Of a stretch of 64,000 nucleotides of DNA, positions 34,932 to 43,639 are shown piece by piece; position 1 is the stretch's first letter, and each line of letters opens with the position of its first letter. Made by a program: the position numbers and the translations under genes. The notes under the pieces are model-generated. The model saw only the letters and a program-made list of their open reading frames with translations, did no database searches and was not told the DNA's origin. Source of the DNA: Haloarcula nitratireducens (GTDB lineage: Archaea > Halobacteriota > Halobacteria > Halobacteriales > Haloarculaceae); NCBI RefSeq assembly GCF_019599505.1, contig NZ_RKLT01000002.1:186001-250000 (forward strand), written 5' to 3'.

Positions 34932-35993
34932 TCAGGCCGATTCGACGTTGGCCGCCGCGCGGTCGTCCAGTCGGATACCGGTCTTCTTGAGGATGCGCGT
35001 CGAGAACAGCGTGTCCCAGTCGTCCCCCGAGACGTCCCAGTGCTCGGCCATCCGGTCGCGGACCTGCCGGATTCGCTCCTCGCTCTCGGCCTCGCTCCGG
35101 CCGTGGGTCATCGCGAAGAAGTTGTACGGCCAGACGCCCTCGTGTCGCGGCCGCTCGTAGCAGTGGGTCACGAAGTCGAACTCGGCGATGGCGGGACCGA
35201 CCTCGTCGACCACGTCGTCGGGCACGTCCCAGACGGTCATCCCGTTCTCCGAGTAGCCCAGCGCGTAGTGGTTCGGGATGAGGCCGACCCGGCGCACCTT
35301 CCCCTCCAGGTCGAAGCGCTTGATCGTCTCGACGACCCACTCCGTCTCCGCGCCGATGGCGTCGGCCACGTCGGCGTACGGCGTCTCGGTGACCGGCAGC
35401 CCGCCCTGAATCTCCAAGACGAGGTCCAGTTCGTCGGGCGTCAGCGACCGCCGGTCGGTCGGCGTCACGTCGGGGCCGGCGGCAGAGCAGTCCACCGCCT
35501 GCGTCTGTGGTCCCTCGACGGGGAACTTCGCGCCGACGTGGAACTCCTGCTGTTTGGGCAGGTTGAACGTCGGTTCGCCGGTCTCGTCTTCGATCTCGGC
35601 CAGGACCTCCTCGACGCGCGCTTCGTCCACCACGGAGAGGACGAACCACATGTTGAGGTACGGGTGTTCGCGCTCGTAGTTGTGGGCGACCTCCGGATGT
35701 GCGTTGATCAGCTCGGCGTGGTCGTCGTAGTCGTCCTCGGGCGCGTGCGTCGCCACGAGCGTCGCCGTCCCGCCGATCTCCTCGGCGTCGATGAGCGCGC
35801 CGAAGCGCGTGAGAACTCCCTCTTCGTCCAGTCGGCGGACCCGATCGAGCAGTTCGTCCGCGCTCACGTCTATCCCGTGGTCCGCAAGCGCCGCCGCCGC
35901 CGGCTCGAACGGCGCTTCGACGACCGGAAACCCCCCCTGAAACGCGTTCAAGATGGCTCGGTCGACGGTCCCCAAATCTTCGCTCATACCCAC
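34932..35993 (-). CDS. Siroheme decarboxylase, fused AhbA-AhbB (Lrp/AsnC-like)
   Basis: This 353-aa protein consists of two homologous halves (about 8-165 and 185-340), each an AsnC-type winged helix plus alpha-beta domain. Each half keeps the pattern ILNAFQGGFPV/VLEIQGGLPVTETPYADVA, and the first half has NMWFVLS where the second has YNFFAMTHGRSE. Siroheme decarboxylase makes 12,18-didecarboxysiroheme in the alternative (siroheme-dependent) heme pathway. It begins the operon. The alternative start at its third codon (ATG) is possible. Confidence 0.92.
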   Translation of the reverse strand: MGMSEDLGTVDRAILNAFQGGFPVVEAPFEPAAAALADHGIDVSADELLDRVRRLDEEGVLTRFGALIDAEEIGGTATLVATHAPEDDYDDHAELINAHPEVAHNYEREHPYLNMWFVLSVVDEARVEEVLAEIEDETGEPTFNLPKQQEFHVGAKFPVEGPQTQAVDCSAAGPDVTPTDRRSLTPDELDLVLEIQGGLPVTETPYADVADAIGAETEWVVETIKRFDLEGKVRRVGLIPNHYALGYSENGMTVWDVPDDVVDEVGPAIAEFDFVTHCYERPRHEGVWPYNFFAMTHGRSEAESEERIRQVRDRMAEHWDVSGDDWDTLFSTRILKKTGIRLDDRAAANVESA

Positions 35994-36101
35994 GCTCAGA
36001 CTTCTGCGAATAAAAGCGGCGCGGGATTCGCAACATTTCAGACGGTCGATTCCCGGCGTCTCCCCCGGAGCGCTTTAGCGCCCAGAGTACCTAGTTAACG
36101 C

Positions 36102-36386
36102 GTGGCAATATCCACCGTCGAGCTGACAGTGCGGCTGCTGGTCTTCCTGTTCGTACTGGTGGGTGTCCCGCTCTCGTTCGTCGTCATGTTCCGCATCATG
36201 GACTACGCCGCGAACGACACGCTCGTCGCGCAGTTCAGCGGGCGGCGCAACGCACGCGACACGGGCCAGTTGAACGCGTACTTCGAGCGTGCGGGCGTCG
36301 AAGCCACGACGTGTCCCTTTTGCGGGTCCGCGAACGGGCCGAACTACGCCTACTGTCACAACTGTCAGGAGCGGCTAACGGACTGA
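36102..36386 (+). CDS. Membrane-anchored zinc-ribbon protein
   Basis: This 94-aa protein has one N-terminal transmembrane helix (about 8-30: LTVRLLVFLFVLVGVPLSFV) and a C-terminal zinc ribbon, CPFCGSANGPNYAYCHNC. The start is a GTG at 36102. It is haloarchaeal-type and of unknown function. It diverges from ahbAB, and its 3' end is 10 bp from the convergent DUF5778-like gene. Confidence 0.75.
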   Translation: MAISTVELTVRLLVFLFVLVGVPLSFVVMFRIMDYAANDTLVAQFSGRRNARDTGQLNAYFERAGVEATTCPFCGSANGPNYAYCHNCQERLTD

Positions 36387-36396
36387 AAAAGCCGAC

Positions 36397-36807
36397 TCAG
36401 TCGCCGCGGACGCCGGTGACGGCGAACCCCGCCGCTTCGATGTCCTCGAGGATGGCCTCGTGATCGGCGCTGGCCTCGTAGTAGAAGACGAGGTCGAACG
36501 ACCCCTCCCGGAGCAGCTGCTGACACTCCCAGACGAACTCCTCGCCGTCGAGCGTGAGCCCCTGGTGCTGGTTCGAGGCGAACTGCGAGTCGTCGCTGCC
36601 CGAGTAGACGAACGTGTCCTCGGGGTCCATGCCGTACCCCTCGGCGATGATATCGCCGACGTCGATGGTGGCCTGCATCATCTCGATCTCGTCGCTGCCG
36701 TCGTACTCCGTGTGGACGACGGCCCCGTTGAGTTGGATCTCGCCGGGTTCCAGCAGTTGCTTGGTCCGGCGGTAGAGGTCGTCGTCGAGTGCGTCGGCGT
36801 CGCTCAT
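36397..36807 (-). CDS. DUF5778-like haloarchaeal protein
   Basis: This 136-aa acidic protein has a near-invariant-looking core NQHQGLTLDGEEFVWECQQL followed by LREGSFDLVFYYEASADHEAIL. I recognise it as a haloarchaea-specific family (DUF5778 by memory). No catalytic motif is apparent. It is monocistronic. Confidence 0.8.
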   Translation of the reverse strand: MSDADALDDDLYRRTKQLLEPGEIQLNGAVVHTEYDGSDEIEMMQATIDVGDIIAEGYGMDPEDTFVYSGSDDSQFASNQHQGLTLDGEEFVWECQQLLREGSFDLVFYYEASADHEAILEDIEAAGFAVTGVRGD

Positions 36808-36908
36808 ACGAGAACCTCGCCGGCGAGTCCCTAATGCACTTCGGAATCGGCCCGCCGTAGCGGTCGCTCTCGCTGTCGCGACACCTCCTCAGAAGCGAGC
36901 GCGCTCGC

Positions 36909-37103
36909 TTACAGCCGTTTCAGGTTCGTCGCTCGCGGGCCTTTGTCCGCCTGTTCGATGTCGAATTCGACTTCCTGTCCCTCTTCGAGGTCCGGGCCGC
37001 CGACGTCTTCCATGTGGAAGAACACGTCCTCGTCCGCCTCGTCCGTCTCGATGAAACCGTAACCGCCCGTGTCGTTGAAGAAGTCTACCGTACCGGTCGC
37101 CAT
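36909..37103 (-). CDS. cspA: Cold shock protein, CspA family
   Basis: This 64-aa single OB-fold RNA chaperone has RNP1-like GGYGFIETDE near residue 13 and RNP2-like VFFHMEDV near residue 27, then GPRATNLKRL at the end. It binds single-stranded nucleic acid. A TATA-like box (37128-37138) lies 27 nt before the ATG. Confidence 0.95.
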   Translation of the reverse strand: MATGTVDFFNDTGGYGFIETDEADEDVFFHMEDVGGPDLEEGQEVEFDIEQADKGPRATNLKRL

Positions 37104-37127
37104 TGCAGACGGGAGTACGCGCCCGAA

Positions 37128-37138
37128 CTATTAAAACC
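37128..37138 (-). promoter_or_regulatory. TATA-like box of the cold shock gene
   Basis: GTTTTAATAGT on the minus strand is centred about 28-30 nt before the ATG at 37103. Confidence 0.55.
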
Positions 37139-37206
37139 ATGCGGCCGGTTGGCACGGACGGTCGAAGCCACAAACGCCTTATCGGTTCGTTGATATGCTA
37201 CTGGTG

Positions 37207-38118
37207 ATGCGAAATCGGGTCCGCCGTCTCGGCTACGCCGCGTACGAGCGCTTACTCCACCGAGAGTTCTCGGGCGCACCCAGCCACGTCGCCGTGATTC
37301 AGGACGGCAACCGACGGTACGCCCGCAAGCAGGGCGTCGAGACGAGGCAGGGACACAGCGCGGGCGCGGAGACGACCGAGGAGCTGCTGAACTGGTGTGA
37401 CGAACTCGGCATCCGCGAGGTGACGCTCTACACCTTCTCGACGGAGAACTTCGACCGGCCCGACGAGCAGCGCGAGTACATCTTCGACCTCGTCGAGGAG
37501 AAACTCCGGACGTTCGCCGACGCCGACCGCGTCCACGACGCCGAGGTCTGTATCCGCGCCATCGGCGAGACGGAGATGCTCCCCGAGCGGGTCCGTGACG
37601 CCATCGACTACGCCGAGGCCCGGACCGGCCAGTACGACCGCCTCAACCTCAACGTCGCGCTGGCCTACGGCGGCCGCGCGGAACTGCTCGGCGCGGCCCG
37701 CAGCGTCGCCCGCTCGGTCGAGTCGGGCGAGTTGGCCCCCGAGGACGTCGACGTGGACACGATCGAGGACTGCCTCTACGAGGGGCCGACCCGCGACGTG
37801 GACCTCATCATCCGCACCGGCGGCGACGAGCGGACCTCCAACTTCCTGCCGTGGCACGCCAACGGCAACGAGGCCGCGACGTTCTTCTGTGCGCCCTACT
37901 GGCCGGAGTTCCGCAAGATCGACTTCCTGCGGGCTATCCGGACCTACCAGAACCGCGAGGACTCCTGGCGCACCACCCGCGCCCGGCGTGCCCTCACCCT
38001 GGTCCGCGCCCTCGAAGACGCCGAGGTCCCGCAGGCCAAACAGGTTCTCGGTCGGTTCCGCGACGCCCTCCCGAGCGGCGAGCGCGAAACCGTCGAGGAG
38101 TACGATCCGGCGGACTGA
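37207..38118 (+). CDS. uppS: Polyprenyl (undecaprenyl-type) diphosphate synthase
   Basis: This protein of about 303 aa is a cis-prenyltransferase that elongates isopentenyl units into the dolichol-type lipid carrier. The active-site Asp lies in HVAVIQDGNRRYARK near residue 27; TLYTFSTENFDRP, NVALAYGGRAEL and DLIIRTGGDERTSNFLPW are all present. An in-frame ATG at 37195 exists, but the ATG at 37207 fits the TATA spacing (about 37177-37183) better. It is the catalytically complete one of two homologues in this region. Confidence 0.93.
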   Translation: MRNRVRRLGYAAYERLLHREFSGAPSHVAVIQDGNRRYARKQGVETRQGHSAGAETTEELLNWCDELGIREVTLYTFSTENFDRPDEQREYIFDLVEEKLRTFADADRVHDAEVCIRAIGETEMLPERVRDAIDYAEARTGQYDRLNLNVALAYGGRAELLGAARSVARSVESGELAPEDVDVDTIEDCLYEGPTRDVDLIIRTGGDERTSNFLPWHANGNEAATFFCAPYWPEFRKIDFLRAIRTYQNREDSWRTTRARRALTLVRALEDAEVPQAKQVLGRFRDALPSGERETVEEYDPAD

Positions 38119-38173
38119 CCCTTGCTTATGCAGGCCGAGGGCGTATGAGAGAGGGGCGCGAAGAGCACCTGTC

Positions 38174-38479
38174 ATGGCAATCCAGGAATCTGAAGCCCAA
38201 GAGCTGTTCGAGGAGGAACTGGACCCCCCGGTCGACCGAGAGACGGTCATCGAGCAGGTCGGAGACCGCGAGATCGAGACCCAGGGCGGCGAGAACGACA
38301 CCATCGGGGAGATCCTCGAGCGGAGCGAGACGGAGGAGTTCGAGACGGCCGACGACATCCACACCACGATGATGAACTATCTCGACGCCGATCACGTCGG
38401 TCGCGAGAATTACTCCGACCGCTCTGACTCCCAGAACATGCCCGACGACGCCGACGACCAAGACGAAGAGTCGCTATAG
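38174..38479 (+). CDS. DUF5789-like haloarchaeal protein
   Basis: This 101-aa very acidic protein has REIETQGGENDTIGEILER in the middle and YLDADHVGRENYSDR near the C-terminus. The latter resembles the conserved end of DUF5789 proteins (from memory). The function is unknown. It lies 55 bp downstream of uppS on the same strand. The start is the ATG at 38174; the upstream frame is a shadow of uppS. Confidence 0.7.
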   Translation: MAIQESEAQELFEEELDPPVDRETVIEQVGDREIETQGGENDTIGEILERSETEEFETADDIHTTMMNYLDADHVGRENYSDRSDSQNMPDDADDQDEESL

Positions 38480-38593
38480 AAAGCAGCTCTTCTGCACGGT
38501 TTCTCGACTCCGGCTGAGACCTCGTTTTCCCACTGGTCTGAGATCGGCGAACAAAGCGCAACTGTAGACTGCCGTACTCCGGAAGCACCGCCG

Positions 38594-38905
38594 ATGGTCT
38601 CCGAGAACACGGCGCTCTTCCGGTCGATTCGCCGCTGGTTGCTCGTCGTCGCGTTCCTCCTCGGTATCGGTCTCGTCGTGGTCGCCGATGCCGGATACAG
38701 GCTCTCCGGCTATCAAGACGGGCCGATATTCGCCGTCGCTGGAATTACCGGTGGAACAGTCGCCGCCGTCGCCGGGCTGCGACTGCTCGGAAGCGCCTGG
38801 CGCGTCGTCTTCGGTGAGAGCGAATCTAGCCAGATCCGGTCTAACGGCCGAACTTCCGATGGACTCACTCCGTTCGCCCATCGACGTTTGGACGCTTCGC
38901 TACGC
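38594..38905 (+). CDS. Hypothetical membrane protein, 3' end uncertain
   Basis: From the ATG at 38594, two transmembrane helices are clear (residues about 14-32 and 44-66), followed by RLLGSAWRVVFGESES. This looks like a complete small protein of about 75-80 aa. The frame then stays open to 39328, antisense to the cis-prenyltransferase homologue, where it cannot be real on composition grounds. A TAG in another frame at 38827-38829 would give a natural end if a one-base shift occurred. The end given is where the antisense gene begins. Confidence 0.45.
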
Positions 38906-39514
38906 TCATCGGCCGAACCGCCGCTGTCGCTCCTGATAGTCCCGCAGCGCCCGCAGGTAGTCCCGCTGGCGGAAGTTCCGCCAGTTCACGTCGGTGAAGT
39001 ACAGTTCGGAGTAGACGGACTGCCAGATCATGAAATCGGAGAGGCGCTCGGCCCCGGTCTTGATGACCAGATCCGGCACCGTCGGGAAGACGAGATGTTC
39101 CTCGACGGCGGCCTCGTCGATCTCTTCGGGGGAGAGATCGCCGCTCTCGACGTCCTCGGCGAGCTTCCGGACGGCGGTGGCGAACTCGGATTGGCCGCCC
39201 AGCCCGATGGAGATCTGTATCGGCGCGTCGACGGCCGCCGCGTCGCCCGGGCCGCGGACGGCGACGGGTTCGGGCGTGCGGAGGTCCGCGAGTTCCCGGC
39301 GCAGCGTCGGGACGGCTTCCTCGTCTAAGACGCTGACGTAGACGACGACGGTCTCGGCCTCGTACTGGACCGCCCACTCGAAGAACTGCTCTAAGGTGGC
39401 GTACGCGCCGTCGGTCAGCAGGTCTCGTTCGGTGATGACGAGCGCGACGGTCTCCGGTAGGGTGGCGTCGCTCCGGCGGAGGCGGGCGGCGAGATAGCGG
39501 TCGTAGAGACCCAC
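38906..39514 (-). CDS. Second, divergent cis-prenyltransferase homologue
   Basis: This 202-aa protein aligns with UppS from the middle onwards: FEWAVQYEAETVVVYVSVLDEE, IQISIGLGGQSEF, VPDLVIKTGAERLSDFMIWQ and a terminal RDYLRALRDYQERQ. The N-terminal QDGNRR active-site segment of UppS is absent. It may be a non-catalytic partner, like NgBR/Nus1 in eukaryotes, or a divergent enzyme (inference). The start is a GTG at 39514, with a TATA-like TTTTAGG about 27 nt before it. Confidence 0.78.
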   Translation of the reverse strand: MGLYDRYLAARLRRSDATLPETVALVITERDLLTDGAYATLEQFFEWAVQYEAETVVVYVSVLDEEAVPTLRRELADLRTPEPVAVRGPGDAAAVDAPIQISIGLGGQSEFATAVRKLAEDVESGDLSPEEIDEAAVEEHLVFPTVPDLVIKTGAERLSDFMIWQSVYSELYFTDVNWRNFRQRDYLRALRDYQERQRRFGR

Positions 39515-39649
39515 GAGAGGGAGTATATCGACCGCTCGCCTAAAAGCCACGGTACGCGGACCAACGACGCCAAATCCCCGAGCGGAGCGCCCGAAGGCGA
39601 CCCGGTAAGTTCGGAAAGGGTAAGTGGCTCTCGGGGATACCGGTGGGAC

Positions 39650-40993
39650 GTGCCTTCGACAGTCCGGCGTGCCGGCGCGTTCGCCGCGGTCGGGACCCTC
39701 GCGTTCGCCGTCCCGGTCGCCACCGGTCTGGACTCGCCCGCGCTCGCGACTGTCGCCGCGACCGGCCCGTTCGCGCTGGTCGCGCTGCTCGCCATGACCG
39801 TCGTCGATCAGGGGACCGCGCTGTTCGAGCTGTTCGCCCGCCCCGGCGACTACGAGGACGGGAAGCTCTACGGGCTGGCGGCGTTCGCGCTGGCCGCGGC
39901 CGGGCTGGCCCTGCTCGCGGTGCAGTTCGGGCTCCCGGTCCGGGTGTTCGTCGGGACGGTCGTGCTCGTCTCCTACGGCAACCTCGGTCAGCGGCTCGCC
40001 CACCGCGTCCACAGCGACGAGGTGGTCGCCGCCGCCGGGTTCGTCGTCGTCGGGTTCGTCGCCGGCGTCGTCGCACAGTTAGGAGCCGCCCGAATTCAGG
40101 GCGTCGCCATCGACTCGGCCGAAGCGCTGTTTCTCGCCGGGACCGGCGCGCTCGTCGCGGCGCTGCTCCGGTCGGTGCTGTTCGAGCGCGACGACCCGCT
40201 GGTGATGCTCTCGGTCGGCTTACTGCTGTGGCTGTTCTTCGAACTCGACCCGACGGTCGGCCCGCGGCGGGTCTTCATCGCACTCGGCGTCTCGGCCGTC
40301 CTCGGCTACGTCGCCTACGCGCTCGATACCGCCTCGCTCCCGGGGATGCTCACCGGCGTCCTCCTCTCGCTGCTGACCATCGTCCTGGGCGGGTACGGCT
40401 GGTTCGCCATGCTCATCACGTTCTTCGGGCTGGGCGGCCTCTCGTCGAAGTTCCGCTACGAGGAGAAACTGGAGCGCGGCATCGCACAGGAGGACGAGGG
40501 CGCGCGGGGGAGCGGGAACGTCCTCGCCAACTCCATCGTCGCGCTGGTGGCCGTCATCGCGTGGGTCGCCAGTCCGAGCCACATCGCCGTCGAACCGGGG
40601 CTGTTCCTCTACGCCTTCGCCGGAGCGGTGGCCGCGGCGATGACCGACACCTTCTCCAGCGAGTTCGGCGGTCTCTACGACAACCCGCGGCTCATCACCA
40701 CCCTCCGGCGCGTCGAACCCGGCACCGACGGCGGCATCACGTGGCAGGGGGTCGTCGCCGGACTGGTCGGTGCGGCCATCATCGCCGGTATCGCCGCCGC
40801 GACGCTCGAAACAGTCGGCCCGGTCGGGGCCGTCGTCGTCGTCGGCTGCGGGCTCGTCGGAATGACCGTCGATAGCCTGCTGGGCGCGACCGTCGAGGGG
40901 ACCGTCGTCGGGAACCAGGGCGTCAACATGCTGGCGACGCTCGCGGCGGCGCTGGCCGGTGTCGGCGTCGCACTCGTCGCCGGACTCGTATGA
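39650..40993 (+). CDS. DUF92 family integral membrane protein
   Basis: This 447-aa protein has about 12 hydrophobic segments. The C-terminal half has DUF92 (VTE6-like) motifs: FGLGGLSSKFRYEEKLERG near residue 265, RGSGNVLANS, MTDTFSSEFGGLY near residue 330 and MTVDSLLGATVEG near residue 405. Plant VTE6 is a phytyl-phosphate kinase, so a prenol-phosphate kinase role is plausible. That fits its neighbours, two cis-prenyltransferase genes. The start is a GTG at 39650. It overlaps the GNAT gene by 4 bp. Confidence 0.85.
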   Translation: MPSTVRRAGAFAAVGTLAFAVPVATGLDSPALATVAATGPFALVALLAMTVVDQGTALFELFARPGDYEDGKLYGLAAFALAAAGLALLAVQFGLPVRVFVGTVVLVSYGNLGQRLAHRVHSDEVVAAAGFVVVGFVAGVVAQLGAARIQGVAIDSAEALFLAGTGALVAALLRSVLFERDDPLVMLSVGLLLWLFFELDPTVGPRRVFIALGVSAVLGYVAYALDTASLPGMLTGVLLSLLTIVLGGYGWFAMLITFFGLGGLSSKFRYEEKLERGIAQEDEGARGSGNVLANSIVALVAVIAWVASPSHIAVEPGLFLYAFAGAVAAAMTDTFSSEFGGLYDNPRLITTLRRVEPGTDGGITWQGVVAGLVGAAIIAGIAAATLETVGPVGAVVVVGCGLVGMTVDSLLGATVEGTVVGNQGVNMLATLAAALAGVGVALVAGLV

Positions 40994-41406
40994 TTCGCGA
41001 GGCGCGCCCGGGCGACGGCGACCGACTCAGCGCCATCCAGTCGGCCGCCCTCGACGAGCCGTGGCCGGGGCTGTTGGACGTCGCCATCACCGGCCCGCCG
41101 GTCGTGATAGTCGTCGACGAGAACGGCCCGATAGCGTACGCGCTGGTCGTCCCGGACTCGCCGGTCGCCTACGTCGCGGAGTTCGCCGTCGCACCCGGGC
41201 TCCAAGGTCGGGGCTACGGCTCTCAGTTGATGCGAGCGCTGCTCGCCCGCCTCCGGAACGACGGGTTCGAGACCGTTCGGCTCACCGCCCGCGAGGACGA
41301 CGAGCGGGCGCGCTCCTTCTACGATTCGTTCGACTTCGAGGTACTCGAACGGATCGACGACCACTACGAGGACGGCGACGGCGTCTTGCTGTCGCGGGAC
41401 CTCTAG
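40990..41406 (+). CDS. GNAT family N-acetyltransferase
   Basis: This 138-aa acyltransferase fold has the acetyl-CoA pyrophosphate-binding loop in LQGRGYGSQLMRALL near residue 75 and a C-terminal ARSFYDSFDFEVLER motif. The substrate is unknown. Its ATG overlaps the DUF92 stop (ATGA), so it is cotranslated. Its own stop overlaps the convergent dnaG end by 4 bp. Confidence 0.9.
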   Translation: MIREARPGDGDRLSAIQSAALDEPWPGLLDVAITGPPVVIVVDENGPIAYALVVPDSPVAYVAEFAVAPGLQGRGYGSQLMRALLARLRNDGFETVRLTAREDDERARSFYDSFDFEVLERIDDHYEDGDGVLLSRDL

Positions 41407-42731
41407 GAGACGGTCTTGACCTGCACGCTCGTCGGCTGCTTGACGTACTCGCCGTCGCCGGTGGCGACGACCGTGCCGACGCCGCGCTGGGCGGCGACGT
41501 CCAGAATCCGCTGCGAACAGTCGGCGTCGACGACGACGGTCCGGGGCGTCTCGTCGCAGTCGCCGACCAGCGAGACCACCTCGTCGGCGTCCCCCTCCGC
41601 GAGGACGCGCAGTTCGTCGTCGAGTAGCCGGACGGTTCCGCTGTCGGCGCGGATGACGGCGTCGACGTGGTCCGAGAGCGTCGGATGCTCGCGTTCCGCC
41701 TCGTCCGTTGCCGTCGCCTCGGCCGCAGCGTCACCGTCGCCGGTCGGTCCGGCGGTCGCCGTCACCTCCGTGGCGTCCGTCTCGCTCGCCGCCGTTCCCC
41801 CGTCGGCGCCGGCGACGGCTGCGGGTTCGCCGCCGTCCTCGTCGGTGACCGGACCCCGTTCGGAGTCGACGGTCGCCGCGTCGTCGGCGCTCGTCTCGTT
41901 CTCCTCGACCGCGGCGGCGGGGGAGTCGGCGTCGGCGACGACGTCGTAGGGGACCTTATCGCGCAGCGCTTTCATCGCCTCGCTGCGGGAGAGTTCCTCG
42001 ACGGAGCGGCCGCGCGGGGCGATCGCGACGTAGTCCACGTCGCCGACCTGCGCCAGTTCCTTGAGGATGAGGTCGCCGCCGCGGTCGCCGTCGAGGAAGG
42101 CGGTGACGGTCCGGCCGGTCGTCAGGTTCGCGACGGCCTCGGGCACGTCGGTACCCTCGACGGCGACGGCGTTCTTGACGCCGTACTTCAGCAGTTGGAG
42201 CACGTCGGCCCGCCCCTCGACGACGACGATGGCGTCGGAGTCCGCCACCCGCGGGCCGGCGGGCAGCCCCTCGTGCTCGGTGATGTCGTCGACGCGGGCG
42301 CGCTGGCGCACCGTCTCGACGATGTCCTCGGTCTGGACGGAGTCCGCCTCGAAGGCGGCCAGCAGCTCCGTCGCCCGGTCGACCACTTCGCGCCGCTTGG
42401 CGCTCCGGACGTCCTCGATGTCCGAGACCTCTATCTGTGCCCTGCAGGGGCCGACCTGCTCGATGGTTTCGAGCGCCGCGGCGAGGATAGCGGTCTCGAC
42501 CCGGTCGAGACCGCTCGCGACCGTGATCTGGCCGAACGACTGCCCGCTCTCGGACCGGATCTCGACGTCGATCCGTCCGACCTTCTTCGACTCCTGTAGG
42601 TCCCGAAGGTCCATCTCCTCGCCCAGTAACCCCTCGGTCTGCCCGAACACCGCGCCGACGACGTCGCTCCGCTCGACGACGCCGGCGGCGGTGATGTCCG
42701 CGTGAATGAGATATTTCGCTGTATCGTGCAT
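41403..42731 (-). CDS. dnaG: Archaeal DnaG-like primase
   Basis: This 442-aa archaeal DnaG has an N-terminal domain with KYLIHADITAAGVVERSDVVGAVFGQTEGLLG and a TOPRIM domain (about 165-250) with IVVVEGRADVLQLL (catalytic Glu) and FLDGDRGGD (DxD). A long acidic low-complexity linker (about 268-345) and a C-terminal domain follow. In archaea DnaG associates with the RNA exosome; a replication role is debated. A TATA-like box at 42801-42810 implies a leader of about 45 nt. Confidence 0.96.
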   Translation of the reverse strand: MHDTAKYLIHADITAAGVVERSDVVGAVFGQTEGLLGEEMDLRDLQESKKVGRIDVEIRSESGQSFGQITVASGLDRVETAILAAALETIEQVGPCRAQIEVSDIEDVRSAKRREVVDRATELLAAFEADSVQTEDIVETVRQRARVDDITEHEGLPAGPRVADSDAIVVVEGRADVLQLLKYGVKNAVAVEGTDVPEAVANLTTGRTVTAFLDGDRGGDLILKELAQVGDVDYVAIAPRGRSVEELSRSEAMKALRDKVPYDVVADADSPAAAVEENETSADDAATVDSERGPVTDEDGGEPAAVAGADGGTAASETDATEVTATAGPTGDGDAAAEATATDEAEREHPTLSDHVDAVIRADSGTVRLLDDELRVLAEGDADEVVSLVGDCDETPRTVVVDADCSQRILDVAAQRGVGTVVATGDGEYVKQPTSVQVKTVS

Positions 42732-42872
42732 AGCTCCGTCCTGTCCGTCGCTCGCCCGCGCGACGGACTACTGTCACTACGCCGGGCTACGCGACGACGC
42801 TCTAAATAAGCTTGGCGTCGCCGCCGCGTCCGTGACTAGATACCACCCGACAGCGCCCGCGTCGCCGTCGCT

Positions 42873-43589
42873 TCACGCCTCGGCCAGTAACCGGTCCATC
42901 GCCTCGATTCCCTTCTCCATCGCGGCGAGCGGGTCGTCCGGGTCGTCGTACTCGAAGACGAGCCAGTCCGTCCCGGCCTCGCGGGCGGCGGCCACGACGG
43001 CCGGAAGGTCCACGACTCCCTCGCCGAGGTGGGTCGGGTCGCCGTCCGCGGTGACGTCTTTCAGGTGGACGACCGGGACGCGCCCGTCGAGTTTCCGAAT
43101 GAGGGAAACCGGGTCCCGTCCGGCGGCCTGCGCCCAGCCGGCGTCGAGTTCGAAACTCACCGCCGTCTGCTCGATGAGTCGGTCGAACGCCGTCTCGTCA
43201 TCGACCGGGACGAACTCGTGGACGTGGTTGTGATAGAGGAGCGGGCGGTCGAGGTCGCGAGCGAGACGGTCGAGCGTCGCCGCCGTCTCGTCGACGGCCG
43301 CCGCGTCGGCGAAGTGATCGTCGTCGAGGTACGGGACGACGGCGTAGGGGGCGTCCAGCGTCTCCAGTTCGTCGTCGATCGCCGCCGGGTCCGCCCGGAG
43401 TTCGTCGGTGCCGACGTGGACGCCGACCGGCAACAGGCCGGCGGCGTCGAGCAACTGTGTTCGTTCGGACGGGTCGCCGAGCCCGGCGAACTCGACGCCG
43501 TCGTAACCGGCGACCGCGATACGGTGGAAGAGAGAAGAGAGGGGTGCGTCGACGTTCCGAAGCGTCCACAGTTGGATTGCCGTTCGCAT
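42873..43589 (-). CDS. Sugar phosphate isomerase/epimerase (AP endonuclease 2 fold)
   Basis: This 238-aa TIM barrel of the xylose isomerase-like family starts MRTAIQLWTLRNV. FHRIAVAGYDGVEFAG, LYHNHVHEF (metal His), ELDAGWAQAAG and VVHLKDVT mark the metal-binding strands. The substrate is unknown; such enzymes act on sugars or inosose. The start at 43589 is set by the TATA-like box 27 nt upstream. Confidence 0.88.
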   Translation of the reverse strand: MRTAIQLWTLRNVDAPLSSLFHRIAVAGYDGVEFAGLGDPSERTQLLDAAGLLPVGVHVGTDELRADPAAIDDELETLDAPYAVVPYLDDDHFADAAAVDETAATLDRLARDLDRPLLYHNHVHEFVPVDDETAFDRLIEQTAVSFELDAGWAQAAGRDPVSLIRKLDGRVPVVHLKDVTADGDPTHLGEGVVDLPAVVAAAREAGTDWLVFEYDDPDDPLAAMEKGIEAMDRLLAEA

Positions 43590-43611
43590 GTCGGTTCCTG
43601 TGGCCGCGATT

Positions 43612-43620
43612 GATAAATAA
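43612..43620. promoter_or_regulatory. Shared AT-rich box of two divergent genes
   Basis: GATAAATAA lies 27 nt before the isomerase ATG (43589, minus) and about 24 nt before the tRNA-binding protein ATG (43640, plus). The only AT-rich sequence in this 50-bp gap is this single box, which reads as TATA-like on either strand. Confidence 0.55.
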
Positions 43621-43639
43621 CCGTGCACAAGGCACACCC

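Noticed and set aside
38594..39328. Full-length 244-residue protein
   Set aside because: Beyond about residue 80 the sequence is the antisense of a clearly coding cis-prenyltransferase homologue.
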